Assembly: GCF_000003605.2 (NCBI RefSeq)
Contig: NW_003131855.1
Span: 130,456-160,936, forward strand
Direction of reading: 5' to 3'
Length of the DNA stretch: 30,481 nt
From: Saccoglossus kowalevskii
Taxonomy: Eukaryota > Hemichordata > Enteropneusta > Harrimaniidae
Part shown: positions 18,701 to 23,940 of the stretch, piece by piece
Numbering within the stretch: the first letter of the stretch is position 1
Layout: every line of letters starts with the position of its first letter
Notes under the pieces: model-generated
What the model was told of the DNA's origin: nothing
The model's database searches: none
What the model saw: only the letters and a program-made list of their open reading frames with translations
Position numbers and translations under genes: made by a program

Positions 18701-20456
18701 TGATCTGCGCAAAAGTCAAAGTCGCCATCTTTGTTTATATGAGACCCATATATCTCGCACATGCGCAGCGCGACGACTACCGCGCTTTAAATTTGATAAC
18801 TAACAGGGACTGTGCCAAGCATGGCTTGTATCAGTTCATTCTGTGCATACTGTATCAGTTCATTCTGGATTGTACCAGTTTATTCTAATTTAAAAGCATA
18901 TCAGTTTATTCTGGGGCATATCAATTCATTTTGGGTTGTATCATTTTTTTCTGGAGCATATCAGTTCATTTTGGATCAGACAAAGTTTCATAACTGATCT
19001 AATAATGAATTATTCTCAGTAAAGTAATATAGATAAACTTAAGCCATCATTCGTTTATGTGATTATTTATAGCAATAAAACTAAAAATATTCTTTTGTGT
19101 GTCTTTTTACCAGCCAAATGATCCTGTCATAGCCCTGCATCCAAGCTATTCCTTCAGTTACTCCCCTGGTGTAGTCTTAAACATTTACCCAGATCTATGG
19201 ACACACATTCGTTACTATGATGGTGAGGAAGCAAAGGTACCCAGGGAGGAAGTGTACAAGACAACTGCAGACAAGTTTGAGGATGATGTCAGATTCATCT
19301 TACAATGTGAAGACAGCTGGGTGGGCCAAGCAGTGGTTGCTAGAAATGATACTGATGGGAAGTACTACCTAGGTAAGTGATACAAAGCAGATGACTGTTG
19401 GTCCAAACAATTTCAAAGTTGTGATATTGTTGAGTTATGATTCATGTTATGTGAATCTTGTTATCATTCAATGTACCACACCTATTTGTCAAATGTTTGA
19501 ATGCACAGACTTTAGTCAGAAGGGGTGTTTATTCGAAGCATTGTTCACATATGTAAAACAAGACATTTCTACTTATTGAGGATTTATTGTTTACAACAAC
19601 TTTATTATAATGTAAAGCACACACAGATTTAACAATACTAAAAATGTCAGAGAGGCGTGCAGTGACACAACTCATTGTATCTTCAATTTTTATAATTTCC
19701 TTATTATTTTTCTGAATATCCACAGGTCAGGTAAAAGAGAGAGTTGGTAATGGTAGACAGTACATCGTGGAATGGGCAGATGGTTCCCTGCAGATTCAGA
19801 ACTCATCGTGTATATTTGGTGCATTCACCAAACGTCATCGTCTGGCACTGGGAGACAAAGTACTAGCAATTATCAACAGTCAGAGTCTGGTCTATCTGCC
19901 AGGTGTTATCACTAGTGTCAACGGCAATGAGCTGGTGGTGAAATTCTGTGATGGAAGAAGGTATGCAAAACACATTGAGTGCATAAATAATTTACTAGTG
20001 AATACAAGCCTAAAGACTTGTTTTGTCCTGGGAGCATTCTAGTTATAGCATATAGAGAAATATTGTGTCAGTATAACATTCAATACATTATTACTGGCTT
20101 GGTTGGAACACCTCGTCAAAAGGTTACAATCCAACCACCAACAGGAGGAAACTATTTTCCATTCTGAGACTTAATTTCTACACAATATTTAAATAAGGAC
20201 CAATGAGCTCTCTATCCAATGATTATTACAACTAAGTTTGCATTATATTGCTGGAAGTAAGAGTTGACATGAATTTATTTACCATCTTTTCAGTGATGCA
20301 ACATTTATCTGACAATTTTTTTCATTTCACAGTTCCAGTCACGTGGACCCGAAGCAATGTTTCTGGCTTTCACAAGACTATTACGATAGTGCCGTATCTT
20401 TCTATCAGCACCGACAAGACTACTCCTCAGAAGGGTCGACTGATTCCAGCCGTTAA
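566..20456 (+). CDS. VWA3B-like: VWA3B-like VWFA/tudor-like protein (C-terminal ~1,345 aa; 5' end outside window)
   Basis: Multi-exon gene; coding exons 566-720, 1249-1387, 1614-1844, 2591-2776, 2995-3143, 3243-3433, (3646-3672, 3895-3915 optional), 4823-4951, 5067-5139, 5265-5421, 5752-5924, 6375-6747, 9548-9686, 12152-12276, 12993-13127, 13965-14062, 14800-15038, 15301-15602, 16758-16928, 17258-17321, 17502-17570, 17890-18011, 19114-19372, 19726-19960, 20333-20456. Without the microexons these sum to 4,038 nt, exactly 1,346 codons with stop. Window-numbered domains: VWFA 66-230 with MIDAS DVSNS (77-81), T149 and TDG (169-171); VWA3-family C-terminal module 418-560; tudor-like pair 680-800; basic and RS-rich 818-970; coiled coil about 975-1055; tudor-like modules about 1080-1345. 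The VWFA part, the conserved module and the first tudor pair (DUF4537) match the VWA3B layout as I recall it; human VWA3B is about 1,300 aa in total, so this protein is clearly longer. Cellular function of the family is poorly known. Family call strong; exact orthology (3A versus 3B) rests on the DUF4537 region. Confidence 0.85.
721..1248. other. intron 1
   Basis: Noncoding. A 9-bp inverted repeat, ATGACACAG (1016-1024) and CTGTGTCAT (1042-1050), could form a small hairpin; no other signal seen. Confidence 0.6.
1249..1387 (+). CDS. VWA3B-like: VWA3B-like exon 2: start of VWFA domain
   Basis: The acceptor at 1247-1248 (gtacacag) was chosen over two nearer AGs because only it restores frame after exon 1 (AG|A, Arg). 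It gives RIDWLQQGSRELFG, then the first VWFA strand VYILIDVSNSM with the metal-binding DxSxS motif. Ends in phase 0 at gtaaga. Confidence 0.9.
1614..1844 (+). CDS. VWA3B-like: VWA3B-like exon 3: VWFA core
   Basis: 77 codons, phase 0 at both ends. Encodes KFNLIKFGT, then GSTNT (the MIDAS Thr) and VYLLTDGRPD (the MIDAS Asp), so the metal site is complete across exons 2 and 3. A good polypyrimidine acceptor (tattttttcacag) and a gtaagc donor flank it. Confidence 0.93.
1845..2590. other. intron 3
   Basis: Holds family A inverted-repeat element copy A1 (2337-2543); otherwise nothing seen. Confidence 0.7.
2337..2543 (+). mobile_element. family A MITE-like element, copy A1 (207 bp)
   Basis: Begins TACTGTAAAATA and ends with its exact reverse complement TATTTTACAGTA. 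Longer imperfect inverted arms share 'TTTTCGCTGAA' and 'GGAATTNATTTTCACTGA'. The outer TA on each side is compatible with a TA target duplication as in Tc1/mariner-type MITEs. No coding capacity. Three further copies lie at 9755, 18271 and 30157. Confidence 0.75.
2591..2776 (+). CDS. VWA3B-like: VWA3B-like exon 4: VWFA C-terminal half
   Basis: 62 codons, phase 0 at both ends. Contains VPIHTISFNCADTEA and FLAQLAADTGGRYHYFS, typical of the last strand and helix of VWFA_3 domains (loss of colour/secretion-type 'LA..TGG.Y'). A family A inverted-repeat element ends 47 bp before it. Confidence 0.93.
2995..3143 (+). CDS. VWA3B-like: VWA3B-like exon 5: post-VWFA helical linker
   Basis: Starts SEDIRFLKEELDRGREDL; ends in phase 2 at gtaagt. 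The helix following the VWFA domain is charged and probably alpha-helical. Confidence 0.88.
3243..3433 (+). CDS. VWA3B-like: VWA3B-like exon 6: Pro/Thr-rich linker
   Basis: Joins in frame to exon 5 (CC|G). Encodes PPRPASAPGMRMDSPKPP and further Pro/Thr/Lys-rich sequence, probably disordered. Ends in phase 1 at gtaggt, the same phase as the following two microexons. Confidence 0.87.
3646..3672 (+). CDS. VWA3B-like: candidate 27-nt microexon a
   Basis: A long T-rich tract ending tgtgaag precedes it and a consensus gtaagt follows. It is 27 nt, phase 1 to phase 1, adding nine residues (about ARKTEVHDI). Inclusion or skipping keeps frame. A TGCATG hexamer lies 18 nt into the downstream intron (3690-3695), a known RBFOX site class that favours inclusion of the upstream exon. 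Confidence 0.55.
3703..3800 (+). repeat. ~40-bp tandem repeat with ATGAATATGCAT/ATGAATATTCAT palindromes
   Basis: The string gaatatgcata recurs at 3706, 3746 and 3787 (spacing 40 and 41), alternating with atgaatattcatcaga. It sits between the two candidate microexons. Confidence 0.75.
3895..3915 (+). CDS. VWA3B-like: candidate 21-nt microexon b
   Basis: Bounded by tttgttttgtaaaag and gtgagt; 21 nt, phase 1 to phase 1, adding seven residues (about PSGKKVV, or ASGKKVV when microexon a is skipped). All four combinations of the two microexons keep the frame open into the exon at 4823. Prediction only. Confidence 0.5.
3916..4822. other. intron 8
   Basis: AT-rich noncoding sequence; no gene, repeat family or RNA signal recognised. 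Confidence 0.6.
4823..4951 (+). CDS. VWA3B-like: VWA3B-like exon 9
   Basis: 43 codons, phase 1 to phase 1 (tactttcag acceptor, gtaaga donor). Encodes HTKTSLMRTMSSTSFDPS, then WMLPETRELFEKQWSKFKQA, the start of the conserved helical region before the VWA3 C-terminal module. Confidence 0.88.
5067..5139 (+). CDS. VWA3B-like: VWA3B-like exon 10: Lys-rich helix
   Basis: Encodes ETEKIDRLEKIKKQKKR and on to a split Asp codon; the donor is gtaagt at 5140. The short basic helix leads straight into the conserved module of the next exon. Confidence 0.88.
5265..5421 (+). CDS. VWA3B-like: VWA3B-like exon 11: conserved VWA3 module
   Basis: Encodes WLKIYGLRARKLTIMDAL and IPHRAKYVPILDKYVLSKVF. This 'W L...GL.A.KLTI.DAL..TA.PH..KYVPILDK.V.SKVFDE' signature is the best evidence, together with the VWFA domain, for the VWA3 family. 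Ends in phase 0 at gtaagt. Confidence 0.93.
5422..5751. other. intron 11
   Basis: Noncoding, nothing recognised. An in-frame run-on of exon 11 into this intron stops at 5536-5538. Confidence 0.6.
5752..5924 (+). CDS. VWA3B-like: VWA3B-like exon 12: conserved VWA3 module continued
   Basis: Starts VLPLAHTTGSNRKEVKLINP and continues through a predicted helix YEERLQDAINDYNKRLDMIV. Ends in phase 2 at gtaggt (AA|A, Lys). Confidence 0.92.
5925..6374. other. intron 12
   Basis: Noncoding; nothing recognised beyond the ttctag acceptor. Confidence 0.6.
6375..6747 (+). CDS. VWA3B-like: VWA3B-like exon 13: helices then acidic/basic linker
   Basis: 124 complete codons: a conserved LDRLGWPLREDDILLLQEEI segment, a Ser/Lys-rich basic stretch (KKIRRKKIKKR), then a strongly acidic run of Asp. 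Ends in phase 0 at a non-ideal donor (gtagcc). If the intron is retained, only VAY and a TAA (6757-6759) follow, giving a short protein lacking the tudor modules. Confidence 0.92.
6872..7031 (+). promoter_or_regulatory. candidate intronic poly(A) signals
   Basis: AATAAA at 6872-6877 and 7026-7031, 115 and 270 bp after the intron-retention stop. Together with the non-ideal donor of exon 13 they could produce a short transcript. Confidence 0.3.
8893..9060 (+). mobile_element. element C, copy C1: short inverted-repeat element
   Basis: gtcgtcacctgcgcacgc (8906-8923) is mirrored by gcatgcgcaggtgacgac (9027-9044), one mismatch over 18 bp, with weaker pairing extending outward to caaag/ctttaag. Internal sequence has no ORF of interest. 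GC-rich ends contrast with the AT-rich surroundings. A half copy lies near 18757. Confidence 0.6.
9548..9686 (+). CDS. VWA3B-like: VWA3B-like exon 14: linker and start of tudor-like module 1
   Basis: Joins exon 13 in phase 0 across the largest intron (2.8 kb). A Ser/Lys-rich linker leads into VVGRSESDGLYYPG, the aromatic 'D G.YYPG' motif that opens DUF4537 tudor-like folds. Ends in phase 1 at gtaaag. Confidence 0.9.
9755..9950 (+). mobile_element. family A MITE-like element, copy A2 (196 bp)
   Basis: TACTGTGAAATA at the left end and TATTTTACAGTA at the right; internal order matches A1 closely (ttttgggta/gttttgtatggaatt, gattttattt, ttcagcgaaaata). Lies 69 bp after the exon 14 donor, same orientation as A1. 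Confidence 0.75.
11380..11431 (+). mobile_element. family B MITE-like element, right-end fragment
   Basis: cagtgaaataaacaaaatta, then actcagtgaataattaaccc and ttttacagta; nearly identical to the right end of the complete copy at 11797-12008. No matching left end seen. Confidence 0.55.
11535..11567 (+). repeat. 11-bp direct repeat, three copies
   Basis: ttatttggtac repeated three times head to tail, framed by acaattta on both sides. Confidence 0.8.
11797..12008 (+). mobile_element. family B MITE-like element, copy B1 (212 bp)
   Basis: Left end TACTGTAAAATGAT, right end ttaacctttttacagta; inverted arms pair over roughly 50 bp with mismatches (ttcactgggtttaaatttcg versus the inverse of gcaaaattaaaactgagt). 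Shares the TACTGTAAAA tip with family A but the body differs, so a related family. Confidence 0.65.
12152..12276 (+). CDS. VWA3B-like: VWA3B-like exon 15: tudor-like module 1
   Basis: Encodes IVTQCPDARHVEVSF, then FVIPIGGAQPCPGLR; the 'IPIGGA.PCP.L' hinge between the first two modules is what I recall in VWA3B. Phase 1 to phase 0. Confidence 0.92.
12277..12992. other. intron 15
   Basis: Noncoding. Contains accggtagatac (12551), a 12-mer also seen at 10834, perhaps repeat debris; otherwise nothing. Confidence 0.55.
12993..13127 (+). CDS. VWA3B-like: VWA3B-like exon 16: tudor-like module 2
   Basis: 45 codons, phase 0 at both ends: VGDYVLVKT, WVPAIVQHTP, YFTVLKYNNRK. This reads as a barrel of short beta strands, the second half of the DUF4537 pair. 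Confidence 0.93.
13128..13964. other. intron 16
   Basis: AT-rich noncoding; nothing recognised. Confidence 0.6.
13965..14062 (+). CDS. VWA3B-like: VWA3B-like exon 17: end of tudor-like module 2
   Basis: Encodes CTALRSELLKITKSRFSFAL and a short helix ending KKEQYQR. Closes module 2 ('R..L.KI....') and ends in phase 2 at gtaaga. Confidence 0.9.
14063..14799. other. intron 17
   Basis: Noncoding; nothing recognised apart from a T-rich acceptor tract. Confidence 0.6.
14800..15038 (+). CDS. VWA3B-like: VWA3B-like exon 18: His/Arg-rich and first RS stretch
   Basis: After REIITASYDEN comes a highly basic HHRRHRKHRHKHRRRRR run, a short acidic patch, then alternating SRSRSRSRSRS at the C-terminal end. 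Low complexity, surely disordered; no structured domain. Phase 2 to phase 1. Confidence 0.9.
15301..15602 (+). CDS. VWA3B-like: VWA3B-like exon 19: RS/SPSRSR repeats then coiled coil
   Basis: Contains repeated S-P-S-R-S-R-S-K/Q units (DNA repeat ccctctcgatcccgatcc at 15410-15475), typical substrates of SR-protein kinases. It ends in a heptad-like KKLEELQRKLEEQQESQLKA helix. Ends in phase 0 at gtactt. Confidence 0.9.
15603..16757. other. intron 19
   Basis: Noncoding. Contains a C13A8 tract at 16224-16244. Run-on from exon 19 stays open to a TGA at 15753 but is AT-biased and not protein-like. Confidence 0.6.
16224..16244 (+). repeat. poly-C/poly-A tract
   Basis: 13 C followed by 8 A. The same arrangement (C18A9) occurs at 17664-17690, suggesting a shared origin or slippage hotspot. 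Confidence 0.9.
16758..16928 (+). CDS. VWA3B-like: VWA3B-like exon 20: coiled coil
   Basis: 57 codons rich in Glu/Gln/Lys/Leu with no Pro (for example LQRQQRELIEKQEQQM), continuing the helix of exon 19. A dimerisation coil is the simplest reading. Phase 0 at both ends. Confidence 0.88.
16929..17257. other. intron 20
   Basis: Noncoding; nothing recognised. Confidence 0.6.
17258..17321 (+). CDS. VWA3B-like: VWA3B-like exon 21
   Basis: Short linker exon, VRRDETDGERREVSPKST, phase 0 to phase 1, with a strong ttttcacag acceptor and gtatgt donor. Charged, no domain. Confidence 0.83.
17502..17570 (+). CDS. VWA3B-like: VWA3B-like exon 22: start of tudor-like module 3
   Basis: Encodes LKEGEEVLARWSDDGWYYRG, the classic tudor opening (G..V.A.W..D..WY.G) with an aromatic pair. 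Phase 1 to phase 1. Confidence 0.9.
17571..17889. other. intron 22
   Basis: Noncoding; carries the poly-C/poly-A tract at 17664-17690. Confidence 0.65.
17664..17690 (+). repeat. poly-C/poly-A tract
   Basis: 18 C followed by 9 A within intron 22. Confidence 0.9.
17890..18011 (+). CDS. VWA3B-like: VWA3B-like exon 23: end of tudor-like module 3
   Basis: Continues from the Gly codon: TVASIVDENTYLISD, then EQIQRNDIFTDGDD. Completes the barrel begun in exon 22. Phase 1 to 0. Confidence 0.9.
18271..18403 (-). mobile_element. family A MITE-like element, truncated copy A3
   Basis: In reverse orientation it matches A1/A4 (gattcagtgaa, aactcatc, atatcagtgaaaataaact, caaaa.actcaaaat, agcaaaaattaatttcagct) and ends near gtattttgca. 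The distal arm beyond gattcagtg is missing. Confidence 0.55.
18757..18792 (+). mobile_element. element C fragment
   Basis: catgcgcagcgcgacgacta followed by ccgcgctttaaa resembles the right end of C1 (catgcgcaggtgacgacacc, then cccgctttaag). No left partner found. Confidence 0.4.
18827..18980 (+). repeat. ~20-bp minisatellite
   Basis: About seven degenerate copies of gcatatcagttcattctggg; the last four units start at 18899, 18919, 18939 and 18959, exactly 20 bp apart. Diverged single units occur at about 18222 and 18487. A forward ORF across it only reads the repeat (YQFIL-like) and is not a gene. Confidence 0.75.
19114..19372 (+). CDS. VWA3B-like: VWA3B-like exon 24: tudor-like module 4 and start of 5
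   Basis: Module 4: NDPVIALHPSYSFSYSPGVV, then IRYYDGEEAKVPREEVY. Module 5 starts WVGQAVVARNDTDGKYYLG. Both have the 'V.A......YY.G.V' and 'YDG/E..VP..' features of tudor-like barrels. Phase 0 to phase 1. Confidence 0.92.
19373..19725. other. intron 24
   Basis: Noncoding; nothing recognised. Confidence 0.6.
19726..19960 (+). CDS. VWA3B-like: VWA3B-like exon 25: tudor-like modules 5 and 6
   Basis: Finishes module 5 (YIVEWADGSLQIQNSS), then module 6 LALGDKVLAIINSQSLVYLP and VNGNELVVKFCDGRR. Ends in phase 2 (AG|) at gtatgc. It could be joined to the exon at 20333 or, in the same frame, to a candidate alternative exon at 20577. Confidence 0.92.
19961..20332. other. intron 25
   Basis: Noncoding; nothing recognised. 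Confidence 0.6.
20333..20456 (+). CDS. VWA3B-like: VWA3B-like exon 26: terminal coding exon
   Basis: In-frame continuation from AG|T: SSSHVDPKQCFWLSQDYYDS and on to SSR and TAA at 20454-20456. The SHVDPKQCFWLS end fits the tail of module 6. An AATAAA follows within 20 bp. Confidence 0.87.
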
Positions 20457-20473
20457 TGAGATATTTTTAAAGA

Positions 20474-20479
20474 AATAAA
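20474..20479 (+). promoter_or_regulatory. candidate poly(A) signal AATAAA for the VWA3B-like gene
   Basis: AATAAA 18 bp after the stop codon, which would give a very short 3' UTR. Further AATAAA motifs occur at 21062 and beyond, so it may not be the only site. Confidence 0.5.
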
Positions 20480-20576
20480 AAACAAACTTTTATTGTTCTA
20501 AGATAGATGTAATTTCTAAATATATTTGTTGAAATTTTTTTGAATAGATGTATAGTGTTTTTTTTTTTAATATCAG

Positions 20577-20913
20577 GAATGATATTATAAATGATAATTT
20601 TTTAAAAAGTGCAAACATTTCTGTTGAAAATGAAGTCCCTCTTTACACTAAAGTCTTGCAATTTATTTTTATATATCTGTTAGCAATCATATCACTTTTC
20701 AAGCCTTGGGTTGTTGAAACTTCCAATTATGAAAATCATTATTTCACAGAAGAAAAACTTATTTTTATTAAATTTGGAGGTGGGATGCTTTTTTATTTGT
20801 CACCATTTGCAATGGGTGTAAAGTTGTATTTTTTAGTGGCAAATTTTGAAAATAGGGATTCTTTGGGATTAGATAAGTTGATATATCAACCACCTCATGA
20901 TACTCTAATCTGA
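20577..20913 (+). other. AT-rich ORF; possible alternative membrane-anchoring last exon
   Basis: Open frame following a pure T tract and an acceptor-like tatcag (20571-20576). From the split Arg codon of exon 25 the frame matches exactly, adding about 111 residues to a TGA at 20911. The peptide has two hydrophobic stretches, LQFIFIYLLAIISLF and FYLSPFAMGVKLYFLV, able to span a membrane. An ATG-started version begins at 20548. No homology recognised; frame match alone has a one-in-three chance and AT-rich DNA favours Phe/Leu/Ile, so this is tentative. It could also be a decayed retrocopy. Confidence 0.25.
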
Positions 20914-20956
20914 TCGATTCGTGTAATGGCAAGTATTATGCAAGTTCAGACGTATA

Positions 20957-21061
20957 ATGAATGAAAAAATGCAAAAGATTGAGCAGTGGAGAAAATTTAA
21001 AAAAAACATTGATGACCCTGTTGCTTTGCCTCCAGCCCAAACTTCATCTTTAGAATCATGA
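20957..21061 (+). other. 34-residue ORF directly before an AATAAA
   Basis: ATG to TGA reads MNEKMQKIEQWRKFKKN, then IDDPVALPPAQTSSLES. The stop abuts AATAAA (21062-21067). Composition looks protein-like (charged helix then Pro/Ser tail), but frame differs from the ORF just upstream. Could be the end of a degenerate gene or chance. Confidence 0.18.
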
Positions 21062-21959
21062 AATAAACTAAGAATATGATAATTGTATGCATTCTTAATA
21101 TATATGTTATAACATGCAATACCCACCTGCAAACACATGGTTTTAGATTATTATTTTGACTTCCTGCACACTAGAGTAACATGTGTATCCACGCTTACCA
21201 AACCTTAAATTTGAGAATGATGTGCAAATCACGAACGTCAGATTATCACCCAAATTATTCTTGTATATAAATTTGATTGCAATTAGTATAGAATTCCAAA
21301 AATTATGAACAATTAATCGCAGAGTTGAGTCAATACAGTAAAAGTACTGACATGCACACTTATACTTCCTAGATTGCTAGTAACTGTTATTCATGGAAAA
21401 AGCTCAAATAGTTCATGTGTCAATGTAAATATTAAAAGGCAATTATTTGTATTTGTGACATTTACATATAAAATCATGTTTCTTGGCATAATTGCTTTTG
21501 AAATGTTACTTTCTTTATCAGAGTAAATAAATTGTTATGACCTACTTAAACATGTAAACACTTGCAACTATACTTGTTTCTGCAGATTTTTTCAAAAATA
21601 AATGCATTGCCATGGATACCGCAAGTGTACCATAATATGCAAGCTAGAAAACATCTGTGGGTTTACATCATAAACAAATGTATCACATAAAGTCATATTG
21701 ACTGTAAAATTGAGTTCAAAGCCATGTTAAGTGATAATAAACAGTACTAGTATTTGCAAGATATCTGCTTTGCCAATCACCAAACATCACCAAGCAGTTC
21801 TGGAGTGATTGAGTTTTTAGCATCTTAAGGTGTCATCAAGTTACTGAATCATACACTAGATTCTTTGTTCAACAAACAAAAATTTAGCTAGATTCCAAAA
21901 TCAACATGTGAAGTATTTTCCATTAAGACTACCCTGGTAGTACAAGATATCCCCTCCTT

Positions 21960-22505
21960 TTTTAGCTCCGCTGTCGACTTTGTCGAGCGGAGCTTATCAT
22001 ACCGGTATGAGTGATTTTCCGTCGTCGTCCGTGTCAACGTTTTACTTTTTCGACTTCTTCTTGAAAACTACAAGCCTGAATGGTTTGATACTTGGTGTAT
22101 ATGTACCTTGGGTAGACCTCTCTCAGAATTGTTAATTTCATGATCATATCTTCAATTCTCTAATTTTGGTGAATATTTTTGTCATTTTTGATAAAAAAGT
22201 GATATTTTCAACTTCTTGTTGAAAACCGCAAGTCCAATTGCTTTGATATTACATATATAGGTACTACATGTGGACCTCTCAGATTTGTTCATTTTGTAAT
22301 GACATCTTCAATTCTCTAATTTTGGTGAATATTTTTGTCATTTTTGGTAAAAAGTGATATTTTCTTCTTGTTAAAAACCACAATCATTTATGGTGAAAAT
22401 GATATTTTGAATATTGTTCATTTTCTAATGATATCTTCTGTTCTTTAATTGAAATGTGCATTGCTAACAGCGGAGCCATCTCAGCCGAAAGGCTGCTTGT
22501 TAAAT
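21960..22505 (+). mobile_element. dispersed repeat with hairpin start and internal tandem duplication
   Basis: Starts with a perfect hairpin, agctccgct...agcggagct (21964-21994), followed by ccgtcgtcgtccgtgtcaac; ends near agcggagccatctcagccga and aaggctgct. Inside, a segment beginning ttcaattctctaattttggt (22151) repeats at 22307, period 156 bp. Repeats of this style (cgtccgtc, 'tcgacttcttcttgaaaac', 'ttgatacttggt') are familiar from marine invertebrate genomes; class uncertain, no ORF. Confidence 0.55.
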
Positions 22506-23117
22506 TTATAAAACTCGTGTTATCACTTACTAGGTTAGTTATGTTTAGTCACGTCCCTGTAGCAGTAATAGAACAGCAATGCATTATGTGCTAAGTTTTG
22601 GTAAATATAGCTCATGAACACCATAACTTTCAAGTAGAAGTTCTACTTTTATTGTTGTGATCACCTGTATGATTGTTGGTATACATGTCTCTTGAACTAC
22701 ATCTGACCAAATGTATGCAAATTGTGTTTAAGTTTTGCAGCCAATCAGAGGTTGTCACAGACCGCTTTAGTCAAACATAGACTGTTTTAGTAAGGCGGGT
22801 TCTCATTTATTGATGAATACGATTAGAAGAAAGATCTTGAACATTATTTTAATATACACACTTTATAAGTAGTTGTAGATGTTAGAAGTGTATATATACA
22901 CCAGAGCAGCCATGAACCAGTGATTGCAGATTAAAAACATACAGAGCCTTTATCAACATAAAATTTTAATCATTGCAGGACACTCTACTGGAATCTTTAT
23001 TATTTTGAAAAAGCAAAACCAACAGACTTATGCAGACCAAACATGCTCACTGGAATTACACTCTACGTGATGAGCACTTCATTAAATAACAAAACTTACA
23101 AAATTAAGCTTCTGCTG

Positions 23118-23123
23118 TTTATT
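23118..23123 (-). promoter_or_regulatory. candidate poly(A) signal for ANKLE2
   Basis: TTTATT on the + strand, AATAAA on the - strand, about 590 bp after the ANKLE2 stop. Another lies at 22996-23001. Choice between them is not possible from sequence alone. Confidence 0.3.
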
Positions 23124-23714
23124 CAGTAAGTGCAGTACAATGTACAGGTATATACCGTACATGACATGCATATGGATGAAAACAGTGTCTCTCAATTTAA
23201 ATGTGACAATATTACAGTAATCTCGTATGAACATGTGCTGATCATGGTGTATTTATAAATACAGTACATGTTGATATCACCTGTAGTCATAAGATCAACT
23301 ATCCTTACCTAGTTGTGTTTGTATGGTTTTAATAAGGTAATGCGTGTAATTTAACCTTTTACAATAGACATCGCAACATTAATTTGTTGCTGTTTTTAGT
23401 CTGCAGCATTTGCATTTAGAGAATGTTTCAAACGGTTTAAATTTGAACTCTTCTAAATTGTGAAACATAATATTTTGACTCCAATAAAAAAATAATAATA
23501 AATATTCATTAATATTCATATTGCTCATTAATATTTATGAGCCACATTTTGTACATTTTTATGTATTTTTCATAATTTCTTACCAATGAACATAATTCTC
23601 CATCGAATTCAGGTTTTGGGGAATAATGATGACAATGGCGTAAGGAGCAATTATTCATGTGACCCTTGTTTACATGTAATTAGTACACTGATGTACTATG
23701 AGTGCTAGCACAGT

Positions 23715-23940
23715 TTACTCGCCAAATGACTTAACTAAATTTGTCTGGACCGACTTCTGTTGTCTTTGTAAACCCATTTTTTGCACTGGATCAGATAAAT
23801 GACGCAGCCTGAACTGTGACAGAGGACTGTTGTTCCAGTAACGCATCGGACTAAGCAATGACCTTGGAGAAACAGCAAATTTTGACTGAGACACAGAACG
23901 TGACGACCTTACTGCTCTCGTGGGTGCAGGACTTGACCAG
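23715..23940 (-). CDS. ANKLE2: ANKLE2 terminal coding exon
   Basis: SWSSPAPTRAVRSSRSVSQS and on to NLVKSFGE and TAA. Ser/Arg-rich, Arg-Ser motifs. The frame also opens upstream past the acceptor at 23941-23942, but that is intron. Confidence 0.88.

Larger units (their letters stand above)
18012..19113. other. intron 23
   Basis: Repeat-rich: truncated family A copy A3 (18271-18403), element C half copy (about 18757-18792), 20-bp minisatellite (18827-18980). No coding signal. Confidence 0.65.
20457..23714. other. region between the two convergent stop codons
   Basis: 3.26 kb holding the 3' UTRs of both genes, the AT-rich ORF (20577-20913), a small ORF (20957-21061) and a dispersed repeat (21960-22505). 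The stretch 23480-23550 has several attaatattcat-type AT palindromes. No other gene or RNA is apparent. Confidence 0.6.

Noticed and set aside
18812-18997. Repeat-like peptide (YQFIL units)
   Set aside because: Simply a translation of the 20-bp minisatellite; no start context or homology.
20905-21138. 77-codon ORF on the - strand
   Set aside because: Antisense to the small forward ORF, low-complexity Phe/Ser/Tyr composition from AT-rich DNA.
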